Origin: Pelagadaptatus aseana
GTDB lineage: Bacteria > Pseudomonadota > Gammaproteobacteria > Pseudomonadales > Cellvibrionaceae
Reading direction: 5' to 3'
Assembly: GCA_040365065.1 (NCBI GenBank)
Contig: BAABNI010000002.1
Location: forward strand, 372,001-436,000
Length of the DNA: 64,000 nt
A program made the translations under genes and the position numbers. This document shows positions 52,865-61,027 of the stretch, piece by piece. Every line of letters begins with the position of its first letter. Position 1 is the first letter of the stretch. The notes under the pieces are model-generated. The model was not told the DNA's origin and did no database searches. It was given only the letters and a program-made list of their open reading frames with translations.

Positions 52865-52931
52865 TCCCGAACAGGCGTCTGAATCTTTATCATTACGCCA
52901 CTTAAAAAATAACCCTAAGGGAAGAGAGAGT

Positions 52932-54998
52932 ATGCTGCAGAAGCACCCACTGATGATTGCCCTGGCGATGGCCCATGGTGTCACTATTTCTTCAGCCGTT
53001 ATGGCCGATCATAAGCATGATATGACGATGGAAGAAATTATCGTTGAAGAGCTGCACGTGCAAAAAGCCGAGCACATTGTCGATGGCGGTAAACTGCAAC
53101 ACGCCGATACCTCTGAAATTCTGAAATCGATTCCCGGCGCCTCGGTCAATCGCAATGGTGGCCTCACCGGCATTGCCCAGTTTCGTGGCTTCTATGGCGA
53201 TCGACTGGCGGTAAGCATCGACAACGCCAGCATTGTAGGTGGCGGTCCCAACGCCATGGATGCCCCGCTATCCTATGTCCCAGCCAGCCTGTTAAAAGAG
53301 CTGAGCGTTGATCGTGGTGCGACTTCGGTCAGTCAGGCTCAGGAATCACTCGGCGGAATGATTCGCGCCAAGAGCGAACAGGGCGACTTTGCCGAGAGTT
53401 CGGACGTTACTGTCAGCGGCCGAGCCCACACGCAATACAACTCACAAAACGATGCCAGTAACAGCAGCCTGCTGCTTAATGCCGCCAACCACAATCACAA
53501 GCTGGGCATCAGCAGCAGTTACGATACAGCCGATGACAGTGAATTCGATGGCGGTGATATTAACAGCACCGAATACGAACGCCGCCGTCACGACCTGTTT
53601 TACGGCTACAAGCAGGGCGACAACGCTCTGAATATCAAACTGGGTAAAAACAACACCGGTGAAAGTGGCACCCCTGCCCTGCCGATGGATATCACCGCCA
53701 TCGACAGCGATATTGCCAGCTTTGATGTCAGCACCAAACTGGGCGACGCCACCGTCCTCTGGGCCAGTGACTACTCTCACGTTTACCACGCCATGGATAA
53801 CTTTACCCTGCGCCCTGAACCCATGATGGGCAAGCGCGAAACCATCGCCACCGGACAACAGGTCAGCCATAAACTGATGGCCAGTTTCCCGCTGGAGACC
53901 GGCAATATCAAAGTGGGCACCGACTATTCTGAAAGCCGCCACAGCGCCACGGTTTACAACCCGGATATGGCCATGTTCGAAATTGAAAACTTTGATAATG
54001 CCCAACGCGACATCTCGGGCGCTTTTGTTGAGTGGCAACAGCAGGCAGGCGATCTATCCTGGGAACTGGGCCTGCGTGCCAATCGGGTTGAAATGGATGC
54101 CGATCAAGTCAGCGCCAGTGGCCTCATGGGCATGATGGCAATGATGGCTAACAACATGGCCAATGCCTTTAACGCTCAGAATTTGAGTGAAACCTACAAC
54201 AACCGCGACATCGTCTTTAAAAGCACTTACCGCATCAATGAATCCCTGATGCTCAATGCCAACCTGTCCAGCAAAGAGCGCGCGCCGTCCTATCAGGAGC
54301 GCTACCTTTGGCTTGGCATGCAATCCACTGGCGGTCTGGCCGATGGCAAAACCTATCTGGGCAATCTGGAACTGGACAGTGAAACCGCCAATGAGCTGAG
54401 TTTGGGGCTGGATTACAGCAATGGCTCGACCTATCTGGGCCTGCACAGCTTCTACCGCAAAGTCAGCGATTACATTCAGGGCACCCCCGATGGGGCCGGT
54501 ACCGGCGGCATGAGCGGTGACCTCAAGTACAACAACATCGACGCCAAGCTCTACGGCGGTGAATTCAGTTACGGCTTAGCCTTTAACGACAACTGGAAGC
54601 TCGACGGCCACCTCAGCTACACCCGCGGCAAGCGCGATGACGGTGTCAGTGACAACCTCTATCGCATAGCCCCGCTGCACAATCAATTGAGCCTGAGTTA
54701 TCGTCAAAACAATCTGAAGGTATCTCTGGTCAACGACCTCTATGACGAGCAGAACAAGGTTTCAAGCTACAACGACGAAGAGCAGACCAGCGGCTACAGC
54801 CTCTGGCACATCAACGCCGTGTACGACTTCAGCAACCAACTGCAACTGCGCGCCAGTGTCGACAATCTGACCGATAAACACTATCAGGATCACCTGGCCG
54901 GTTATAATCGCGTCGAAGACAACGCCGATATCGCCGTGGGCGAACGCCTCTATGGCACCGGCCGCAGCATCAACCTCGGAGCGACCTACCGCTTCTAA
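52932..54998 (+). CDS. TonB-dependent receptor, copper-type (OprC/NosA-like)
   Basis: A 688-residue outer membrane receptor. After a signal peptide (about 1-22) comes a His/Met-rich start (ADHKHDMTMEE), a TonB-box-like EEIIVEEL, a plug domain (about 45-170) and a 22-strand-type barrel ending GRSINLGATYRF. The plug phrase GGGPNAMDAPLSYV resembles OprC-type copper receptors. A Met-rich loop (MGMMAMMANNMA) lies in the barrel. The ATG at 52932 has GAAGAGAGAG upstream. It is followed by the RegB/RegA pair, suggesting control by respiration or metal state. Copper is likely but not proven. Confidence 0.8.
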   Translation: MLQKHPLMIALAMAHGVTISSAVMADHKHDMTMEEIIVEELHVQKAEHIVDGGKLQHADTSEILKSIPGASVNRNGGLTGIAQFRGFYGDRLAVSIDNASIVGGGPNAMDAPLSYVPASLLKELSVDRGATSVSQAQESLGGMIRAKSEQGDFAESSDVTVSGRAHTQYNSQNDASNSSLLLNAANHNHKLGISSSYDTADDSEFDGGDINSTEYERRRHDLFYGYKQGDNALNIKLGKNNTGESGTPALPMDITAIDSDIASFDVSTKLGDATVLWASDYSHVYHAMDNFTLRPEPMMGKRETIATGQQVSHKLMASFPLETGNIKVGTDYSESRHSATVYNPDMAMFEIENFDNAQRDISGAFVEWQQQAGDLSWELGLRANRVEMDADQVSASGLMGMMAMMANNMANAFNAQNLSETYNNRDIVFKSTYRINESLMLNANLSSKERAPSYQERYLWLGMQSTGGLADGKTYLGNLELDSETANELSLGLDYSNGSTYLGLHSFYRKVSDYIQGTPDGAGTGGMSGDLKYNNIDAKLYGGEFSYGLAFNDNWKLDGHLSYTRGKRDDGVSDNLYRIAPLHNQLSLSYRQNNLKVSLVNDLYDEQNKVSSYNDEEQTSGYSLWHINAVYDFSNQLQLRASVDNLTDKHYQDHLAGYNRVEDNADIAVGERLYGTGRSINLGATYRF

Positions 54999-55257
54999 GC
55001 GCTTACTGTCATCCTGACAGGTTTTTGCTCCTCGGCAACTGCTCCTGCGTTGCTCTAATAAGTGACATCCCTGTCACGATGCAAAACCTGCATACGTGCC
55101 ATCCATGGCAATAACAGGCGCAGCGCGGAAGGATCTCTTGGGCCAGGCACCTAACTCTGGAGATCCCTCACTTTCGTTCGGGATGACATATTCGGACGGA
55201 ATGACAGTTTCCGTTTCATACAATGACGAGAAGGCGTCTCTGGTTTACTATCCCTGC
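54999..55257. repeat. intergenic block of dispersed-repeat fragments
   Basis: Between the receptor and regB lies a 259-bp block with hairpin words GTGACATCCCTGTCAC (55062-55077) and TGCCATCCATGGCA (55097-55110). The 25-bp stretch 55090-55114 matches 19215-19239 at 23 positions. The second half (about 55125-55200) contains the phrase GGAGATCCCTCACTTTCG of a type I associate with dispersed intergenic repeats. A frame open through this block upstream of the kinase is an accident. Confidence 0.7.
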
Positions 55258-56562
55258 ATGTCTTCATTTAGCCTCAGCACCGCAGCCCCCGCCGAAAACC
55301 TGAGACGCCTGTTAATGGTGCGAGGCCTGTTTCTGCTGAGTCTATGCACCCTGCTGGCATTCAGCTATTGGAATCTGCAACTGGCCCTGCCCTACCGCCC
55401 GATGCTTTGGGTGATATCCGGGCTGACTTTAGTCAACATCGTCACCCTGTTGCAGATGCGCTATCAACCCCGGGTGCCGAGCTCCGCTTTCGGTGCACAA
55501 TTACTGACAGACATTATCGGGATCACGGCGTTACTGTATTTTAGCGGCGGCGCCGACAACCCTTTTGTATCCTATTATCTGGTGCCCCTGTGTATGGGGG
55601 CTGCCACATTAAACTGGCGAGCGTCATGGATCCTGATGCTGTTTTCGCTGGGCTGCTACACCCTGTTATTTTTCTATCACATACCTCTGCCGGATCTGGC
55701 CCCACACGCAGGTCACGCCGGCCATATGAATCACAGCGCTCATGACAGCCGTGGTTTCAGCGCCCATACGATCGGCATGTGGTTCAACTTTTTGGTGAGT
55801 GCCACCTTGGTCACGTTTTTTGTGGTGCGCATGGCCGACTCCCTGCGTCGTCAACATGAAGACCTGACCCAGCTAAAAGAAGATCGACTGCGTGACGAAC
55901 AACTGCTCGCCGTGGCTACTCTGGCAGCGGGAACGTCACACGAGTTGAGTACGCCATTGACGACCATCAAAGCCCTGCTGCACGAAATGATTGATGAGCA
56001 GACTGAATCGTCACAACTCAAAGATGACCTGCAACTTTTGCAAAACCAGGTCAGCCAGTGCACCCAGGCACTGGACAACCTGAGACAGCAGGCTTCCCAT
56101 TGGAGCGAAGACACCCAGCCGCAACAGAATATCGCGATCTACTGCCAACAGCTGATCGACAACTGGCTATTAATGCGCCCTGAGGTCAATGCCCGGATAG
56201 CGTTTGACGCCCACAGCAGTAACGACCAATTGGCAAATTTTCACCCATCGGAATCACAGGCCATTCTCAATATTCTCAACAACGCCGCCGATGCCAATCC
56301 GGAAAATATTGAAATCATCGTCACCTGGAATGAAAACCGTCTGAAACTGATGATTCGCGATCACGGCCCCGGCATCGACCCACAACTGACCCAGCAACTG
56401 GGAGAGGCGTTTATCAGTGAAAAGGGACAGGGACGCGGGCTGGGTTTATTTTTAACCCGGGCCACACTGGAGAGACACAAGGGAACGCTGACACTGGACA
56501 ATCACATCGAAGGTGGCACTGAAGCCATTATCACCCTATCACTGCAGGGCAATGGGACATGA
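55258..56562 (+). CDS. regB: RegB/PrrB-type redox sensor histidine kinase
   Basis: A 434-residue membrane kinase with six helices. The quinone-site heptapeptide of RegB, GGADNPF, is at 97-103. The acceptor His228 lies in AAGTSHELSTPLTT. A Cys at 268 (NQVSQCTQAL) corresponds to the redox-active Cys of RegB. The ATPase motifs (NILNNAADANP, DHGPGI, GRGLGLFLTRA) are complete. Unusual is a His-rich outward loop, HAGHAGHMNHSAHDSRGFSAH (150-170, one residue shortened here: the loop begins at PH). I start at the ATG at 55258; no clear ribosome site is seen. The stop overlaps regA by 4 bp. Confidence 0.88.
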   Translation: MSSFSLSTAAPAENLRRLLMVRGLFLLSLCTLLAFSYWNLQLALPYRPMLWVISGLTLVNIVTLLQMRYQPRVPSSAFGAQLLTDIIGITALLYFSGGADNPFVSYYLVPLCMGAATLNWRASWILMLFSLGCYTLLFFYHIPLPDLAPHAGHAGHMNHSAHDSRGFSAHTIGMWFNFLVSATLVTFFVVRMADSLRRQHEDLTQLKEDRLRDEQLLAVATLAAGTSHELSTPLTTIKALLHEMIDEQTESSQLKDDLQLLQNQVSQCTQALDNLRQQASHWSEDTQPQQNIAIYCQQLIDNWLLMRPEVNARIAFDAHSSNDQLANFHPSESQAILNILNNAADANPENIEIIVTWNENRLKLMIRDHGPGIDPQLTQQLGEAFISEKGQGRGLGLFLTRATLERHKGTLTLDNHIEGGTEAIITLSLQGNGT

Positions 56563-57086
56563 GTCAGAAAATATTAATCGTCGACGACGACACCATATTG
56601 ACCCGGGTACTGGCAAGGGCCTTTACCAAAAGGGGATATGACGTTGCTGAAGCCCACAACGCCGAGGCGGCAATACAACAGATCCAACAGCAACCATACG
56701 ATCGCTGCGTACTGGATTTGAAAATTGCCAGCGACTCGGGTCTGCCCCTGATTCCCAAATTAAAAGCGCTGCAGCCCGACTTAAATATCGTTATGTTGAC
56801 CGGCTACTCCAGTATCAATACGGCGGTGGAGGCCATCAAATTGGGCGCCAGTAATTATCTGTGCAAGCCCGCCGATGCCGACGAAATTCTGGCCGCGTTT
56901 GCAGCCGAGCCGGACGCCAGTGTCGAGATCAGCAACAACCCCATCTCTGTCAATCGGCTGGAGTGGGAACACATTCAAAAGGTATTGGCGGAACACGACG
57001 GCAATATTTCCGCGACCGCCCGAGCGCTGGGCATGCACCGCAGAACCCTGCAGCGTAAATTGCAAAAAAAACCGGTTAAGCAATAA
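56559..57086 (+). CDS. regA: RegA/PrrA/ActR-type response regulator
   Basis: A 175-residue redox response regulator. The receiver has VDDDT and the acceptor Asp53 in CVLDLKIASDSG, with Lys in LCKPAD. The C-terminal Fis-type helix-turn-helix (NISATARALGMHRRTLQRKL, about 148-167) is nearly invariant in the RegA family. With RegB it controls respiration, cytochromes and related functions in response to quinone or oxygen state in other bacteria. The genes it governs here are unknown, but the TonB receptor just upstream and the cytochrome cluster at 11-15 kb are candidates. Confidence 0.92.
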   Translation: MSQKILIVDDDTILTRVLARAFTKRGYDVAEAHNAEAAIQQIQQQPYDRCVLDLKIASDSGLPLIPKLKALQPDLNIVMLTGYSSINTAVEAIKLGASNYLCKPADADEILAAFAAEPDASVEISNNPISVNRLEWEHIQKVLAEHDGNISATARALGMHRRTLQRKLQKKPVKQ

Positions 57087-57094
57087 CGCCTTTA

Positions 57095-57586
57095 TTAAGC
57101 TGACTGCAAAATCACCACAGCATGGGCAGAGATACCTTCCTTGCGCCCTTCAAAACCCAGCTTTTCGGTGGTGGTGGCCTTAACATTTACCTGCCCGATA
57201 TCAGCTTGCAGATCCGCCGCGATATTGGCACGCATGGCTTCAATGTGCGGCGCCATTTTCGGGGCCTGGGCAATCACGGTCATATCGGCATTACCCAGCT
57301 TATACCCAGCGGCCTTTACCTTTGAAAACACCATGCGCAACAAAGCGCGACTGTCGGCATTTTTGTAAGACGGATCGTTATCCGGAAAGTGTTTGCCAAT
57401 ATCACCCAGAGCCAGCGCTCCCAGTAATGCATCACACAGTGCGTGTAACAGCACGTCACCATCGGAATGAGCCACCAATCCATGAGTGTGTGGAATAGCG
57501 GCGCCACCAATGACTATCTTGTCACCGTCGCCAAAGGCGTGAACGTCGTAACCGTGACCTATTCTCACTGTCAGTTTTCCTTTCAT
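57095..57586 (-). CDS. ispF: 2-C-methyl-D-erythritol 2,4-cyclodiphosphate synthase
   Basis: Fifth enzyme of the MEP isoprenoid pathway, 163 residues. It has the zinc ligands in GHGYDVHAF and the blocks LVAHSDGDVLLHALCDALLGA and VNVKATTTEKLGFEGRKEGI. Starts possible are ATG 57586 (GAGG upstream) and GTG 57568 (AAGGA upstream); the GTG gives the E. coli N-terminus. The start region lies inside the 3' end of ispD. truD, which normally follows, is missing here and is found at the other end of the window. Confidence 0.95.
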   Translation of the reverse strand: MKGKLTVRIGHGYDVHAFGDGDKIVIGGAAIPHTHGLVAHSDGDVLLHALCDALLGALALGDIGKHFPDNDPSYKNADSRALLRMVFSKVKAAGYKLGNADMTVIAQAPKMAPHIEAMRANIAADLQADIGQVNVKATTTEKLGFEGRKEGISAHAVVILQSA

Positions 57587-58319
57587 TGCCAACCTCAGAA
57601 GGAGATCCCCCTGCGGCTTTAAGAATCAATTCCGCTACCGGTAAATCTTCCGGGCGGGTAATTTTAATGTTATCGCGGCGACCTTCCACAATGGCCGGAT
57701 GATATCCCGCACTTTCCAGCGCTGAGGCTTCATCGGTAATGGTAATGGATTGGCTTAAGGCGCTGGCGAGGGATTGTTGTAACAACCCATAACGAAACAT
57801 TTGCGGTGTTTGAGCCTGCCATAAAATCGAGCGATCCAGCGTTTGTTCAATTTCCTGTTGAGCCACGCGCTTGATGGTATCACTGACCGGTGTCCCCAAA
57901 ATGCCACCAACCGGATGTTCCTGAAGCTCACTCAGCAATTTTTCAACATCACTTTGGGCCACACAGGGGCGCGCGGCATCGTGTACCAGTACCCAGTCAT
58001 CGTCGGCGATTTGACCGGCCAGAACAGCCAGACCATTGAGTACCGAATCACAGCGCTCCACGCCGCCATCGGCCACCACAATACGAGCATCTGTTAATAG
58101 CGCCAGCTCACGACCAAACTGATCTTCCTGACCGAGCACCACCACAATACCCTGCAATCCCGATAACGACAGCAGCCGCTCTAGGGTGTGCTCCAGAATG
58201 GTTTTACCCAGCAACGACAAATACTGTTTGGGTTTGTCAGCCTGCATACGCGCGCCAACACCCGCAGCGGGCACCACCACCCAAAAATTGGGCAAAGTTG
58301 TTTCCCCCGCCATCCTCAT
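57522..58319 (-). CDS. ispD: 2-C-methyl-D-erythritol 4-phosphate cytidylyltransferase
   Basis: Third enzyme of the MEP pathway, 265 residues. The CTP-binding start VVVPAAGVGARMQADKPKQYL and the phrase VLVHDAARPCV are characteristic, and the usual C-terminal KITRPEDLPVAELIL comes near residue 235. Beyond that the frame continues for about 25 basic residues (TDSENRSRLRRSRLWRR), because it reads through the ispF start in another frame. The ATG overlaps the ftsB stop by 4 bp. Confidence 0.95.
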   Translation of the reverse strand: MRMAGETTLPNFWVVVPAAGVGARMQADKPKQYLSLLGKTILEHTLERLLSLSGLQGIVVVLGQEDQFGRELALLTDARIVVADGGVERCDSVLNGLAVLAGQIADDDWVLVHDAARPCVAQSDVEKLLSELQEHPVGGILGTPVSDTIKRVAQQEIEQTLDRSILWQAQTPQMFRYGLLQQSLASALSQSITITDEASALESAGYHPAIVEGRRDNIKITRPEDLPVAELILKAAGGSPSEVGNERKTDSENRSRLRRSRLWRR

Positions 58320-58594
58320 TCTTCTGCCTTGATCACAAGATAAAAAGTTTCACCCTGCTTGATCATCCCCAGATCTTCGCGGGCTCGCTCTTCCACGGCA
58401 TTATCACCGGATTTCAGAGCGCGCACCTCAGCGGCCAACACATCGTTACGCTGCTTTAAGCGCTCATTTTCCTGCTGCTGTGCCGCGATCTCGCGGTCCA
58501 GACGCACCACATCAGCCAGACTGCCCTCGCCTATCCAGAGGCGATATTGCAGACCGATCAGCATCAGCAGTAACAGCGGAATTAAATATTTCAT
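58316..58594 (-). CDS. ftsB: cell division protein FtsB
   Basis: Bitopic divisome protein of 92 residues that forms a complex with FtsL and FtsQ. One N-terminal helix (KYLIPLLLLMLIGLQYRLW) is followed by a coiled coil (LDREIAAQQQENERLKQRND) and the typical AREDLGMIKQGETFY end. The ATG at 58594 gives the usual FtsB N-terminus. An earlier in-frame codon lies inside the eno terminator and is rejected. It leads the ftsB-ispD-ispF group. Confidence 0.95.
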   Translation of the reverse strand: MKYLIPLLLLMLIGLQYRLWIGEGSLADVVRLDREIAAQQQENERLKQRNDVLAAEVRALKSGDNAVEERAREDLGMIKQGETFYLVIKAEE

Positions 58595-58617
58595 GGGGTA
58601 GTGGATAAAGTGCCTAA

Positions 58618-58655
58618 CGAAAAAGGGGTCGAAGTAGCTTAGCCACTCCGACCCC
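58618..58655 (-). terminator. strong terminator after eno
   Basis: On the minus strand a 14-bp stem (GGGGTCGGAGTGGC / GCTACTTCGACCCC, two G-U pairs) with a 3-nt loop is followed by TTTTT. It lies 36 bp after the eno stop and 24 bp before the ftsB ATG, so it separates the abundant eno transcript from ftsB-ispD-ispF. Confidence 0.93.
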
Positions 58656-58690
58656 ACACGTAAACCAAAGCGGCTTACTTGTTGTCTGAC

Positions 58691-59983
58691 TTACGCCTTA
58701 AATTCGGCGCGGCCACGGTAAGGAGCCTTCTCGGCACCCAGCTCGGCCTCGATGCGCAGCAGACGGTTGTACTTGGCTACGCGGTCGGAGCGACACAGGG
58801 AACCGGTCTTGATTTGACCCGCAGCGGTAGCAACAGCCAAATCGGCAATGGTGGTATCTTCAGTTTCACCGGAACGGTGAGAAATTACCGCGGTGTAACC
58901 GGCGTCTTTGGCCATTTGGATGGCTTCCAGAGTTTCGGTCAAAGAACCAATCTGATTGAATTTGATCAGGATGGAGTTACCCACGCCCATCTCGATGCCC
59001 TTCTTCAGAATCTTGGTGTTGGTTACAAACAGATCGTCACCCACCAGCTGTACTTTGTCGCCCAGCTTTTCAGTCTGGTACTTCCAACCGTCCCAGTCAG
59101 ACTCATCCTGACCGTCTTCAATGGAAATAATCGGGTACTGATCACACAGCTCAGCCAGGAAATCACTGAAACCTTCGGCGGTGTATACCTTACCTTCACC
59201 GGACAGATCGTACTTGCCGTCTTTGTAGAATTCGGAAGAAGCACAATCCAGAGCCAGAGTCACATCTTCGCCCAGCTTGTAACCGGCCTGCTCGGTGGCT
59301 TCTTTAATAACCGCCAGAGCGTCAGCATTGGAAGACAGGTTAGGCGCGAAACCACCTTCATCACCTACCGCGGTGTTCAGGCCTTTGCCGCTCAACACTT
59401 TCTTCAGCGCGTGGAAAATTTCAGCACCGACTTGCAGGGCTTCGGTAAAGGTCTTGGCGCCAACGGGCTGAACCATAAACTCCTGAATATCAACATTGTT
59501 GTCGGCGTGCTCACCACCGTTGATGATATTCATCATAGGAACCGGCATGGTGAACTGGCCCGGAGTGCCATTAACGTCAGCAATGTGGGCGTACAGTGGG
59601 ATACCCTTGTCAGCGGCAGCGGCCTTGGCGGCAGCCAGAGATACCGCAAGAATGGCGTTGGCGCCCAGATTGGCTTTGTTTTCAGTGCCGTCGGCATCGA
59701 TCATGGCCTTGTCCAACGCGCGCTGATCGCCAGCGTCCATGCCCACCAGCAAACCCTTGATGGTGGTATTGATGTTCTCAACGGCTTTCAGAACACCTTT
59801 ACCCAGATAGCGGCTTTTGTCGCCATCGCGCAGCTCCAGTGCTTCACGGGAACCGGTAGAGGCACCGGAAGGGGCGCAGGCAGAACCCACAACGCCGGAT
59901 TCCAGAATAACATCGGCTTCTACCGTTGGGTTACCACGAGAGTCCAGGACTTCGTAGGCTTTAACATCAGCAATCTTGCTCAT
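58691..59983 (-). CDS. eno: enolase
   Basis: Glycolytic enzyme converting 2-phosphoglycerate to phosphoenolpyruvate; also part of the RNA degradosome in gammaproteobacteria. The 430-residue length, the start MSKIADVKAYEVLDSRGNP, the metal and substrate blocks IISIEDGQDESDWDGW, LIKFNQIGSLTETLEAI and SHRSGETEDTTIADLAV are canonical. AAGGAG precedes the ATG. It ends in a strong terminator. Confidence 0.98.
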   Translation of the reverse strand: MSKIADVKAYEVLDSRGNPTVEADVILESGVVGSACAPSGASTGSREALELRDGDKSRYLGKGVLKAVENINTTIKGLLVGMDAGDQRALDKAMIDADGTENKANLGANAILAVSLAAAKAAAADKGIPLYAHIADVNGTPGQFTMPVPMMNIINGGEHADNNVDIQEFMVQPVGAKTFTEALQVGAEIFHALKKVLSGKGLNTAVGDEGGFAPNLSSNADALAVIKEATEQAGYKLGEDVTLALDCASSEFYKDGKYDLSGEGKVYTAEGFSDFLAELCDQYPIISIEDGQDESDWDGWKYQTEKLGDKVQLVGDDLFVTNTKILKKGIEMGVGNSILIKFNQIGSLTETLEAIQMAKDAGYTAVISHRSGETEDTTIADLAVATAAGQIKTGSLCRSDRVAKYNRLLRIEAELGAEKAPYRGRAEFKA

Positions 59984-60050
59984 GACAAGAGACTCCTTAG
60001 AGTAATTGTTTGACGCTTCTCAGCGTTTTTTAAAGTTTAAAAGTGAATTC

Positions 60051-60917
60051 TTATTGGATATCGAGTGCGGGCAAAGACTTGATCACATCATCCACCGCTT
60101 TCATTTCAGCCAAAAACGGCTCCAGCTTGTCCAGCGGCAAGGCACTCGGGCCATCGCATTTGGCCTGATCCGGGTTCGGGTGTGCCTCCAGGAACAGACC
60201 CGCCAAACCAACTGCCATGCCAGCGCGGCCCAGCTCTGCCACCTGATGACGGCGGCCACCGGAAGCGGCACCCATGGGATCGCGGCACTGCAGCGCGTGG
60301 GTAACATCAAAGATCAGCGGCGCACCGCCACTGATTTCTTTCATGGTGCGGAAACCCAGCATATCCACCACCAGATTGTCGTAACCGAAGCAGCTGCCAC
60401 GTTCACACAACATAACCTGCTCGTTGCCGCACTCGCCGAACTTCTCAACGATGTTCTTCATTTGCGGGGCACTGAGGAACTGGGGCTTCTTGATATTGAT
60501 CACAGCACCGGTTTTTGCCATGGCTTCCACCAGATCGGTCTGACGAGCCAGAAAAGCAGGCAACTGGATAATATCGCAGACATCCGCCACCGGCTGACAC
60601 TGATAAATCTCGTGGACATCGGTGATCACCGGCACCTTGAAAGTCTGCTTGATCTCTTCAAAGATTTTCAGGCCCTCTTCCATACCCGGACCGCGATAGG
60701 AGTGCACAGATGAACGATTGGCCTTATCGAAAGACGCTTTAAATACGTAGGGGATACCCAGCTTTTCAGTGACCGTCACGTAATGCTCGGCAACCTGCAT
60801 TGCCAGATCACGGGACTCAAGCACATTCATGCCACCAAACAGGGCAAACGGACGATCATTGGCCACTTCAATGGCTTTAACATCGCCCTTGCCAACGGTG
60901 ATTAACTTTTGGCTCAT
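60051..60917 (-). CDS. kdsA: 3-deoxy-8-phosphooctulonate synthase
   Basis: Makes KDO-8-phosphate, the precursor of the lipopolysaccharide inner core. The 288-residue product has PYVFKASFDKANRSS, RGPGMEEGLKI, the PEP-site block IQLPAFLARQTDLV and NIKKPQFLSAPQM. The Cys and His metal ligands of metal-dependent relatives are not obvious: the N-terminal segment reads NVLESRD, and Asn is found in the KdsA type that needs no metal. It lies between pyrG and eno, as in other gammaproteobacteria. Confidence 0.97.
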   Translation of the reverse strand: MSQKLITVGKGDVKAIEVANDRPFALFGGMNVLESRDLAMQVAEHYVTVTEKLGIPYVFKASFDKANRSSVHSYRGPGMEEGLKIFEEIKQTFKVPVITDVHEIYQCQPVADVCDIIQLPAFLARQTDLVEAMAKTGAVINIKKPQFLSAPQMKNIVEKFGECGNEQVMLCERGSCFGYDNLVVDMLGFRTMKEISGGAPLIFDVTHALQCRDPMGAASGGRRHQVAELGRAGMAVGLAGLFLEAHPNPDQAKCDGPSALPLDKLEPFLAEMKAVDDVIKSLPALDIQ

Positions 60918-60938
60918 ATGTCTCTCATCTTACTATTT

Positions 60939-61022
60939 TGTCACTCCTGCGAAGGCGGGAGTCCAGTGGGGTCTTTTGCCCCTGCTACTGTATTTTGGAT
61001 TCCCGCCTTTGCGGGAATGACA
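60939..61022. repeat. dispersed-type inverted repeat between pyrG and kdsA
   Basis: Two 27-bp arms (60939-60965 and 60996-61022) pair at 23 positions, and each arm forms its own hairpin (ATTCCCGC-AAAG-GCGGGAAT in the right arm). The outer ends read TGTCA. Elements with the core ATTCCCGC/GCGGGAAT are scattered through many proteobacterial genomes. It may also end or process the pyrG transcript. Confidence 0.8.
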
Positions 61023-61027
61023 GTAAA

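Noticed and set aside
52808..52984. 59-residue N-terminal extension of the MATE transporter
   Set aside because: It would cover the divergent promoter and the palindrome. The GTG at 52807 has a GGAG site and gives the usual MATE length.
55096..55257. N-terminal extension of the RegB kinase
   Set aside because: The extra frame lies in dispersed-repeat sequence, has no ribosome site, and RegB proteins begin near the chosen ATG.
58679..60013. Long plus-strand open frame opposite eno
   Set aside because: It mirrors the third-codon bias of the highly conserved eno gene and has no family resemblance.
60014..60036. Plus-strand hairpin GACGCTTCTCAGCGTT followed by T residues between eno and kdsA
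   Set aside because: The stem is only 5 bp and no plus-strand gene lies upstream. It falls in the eno leader.
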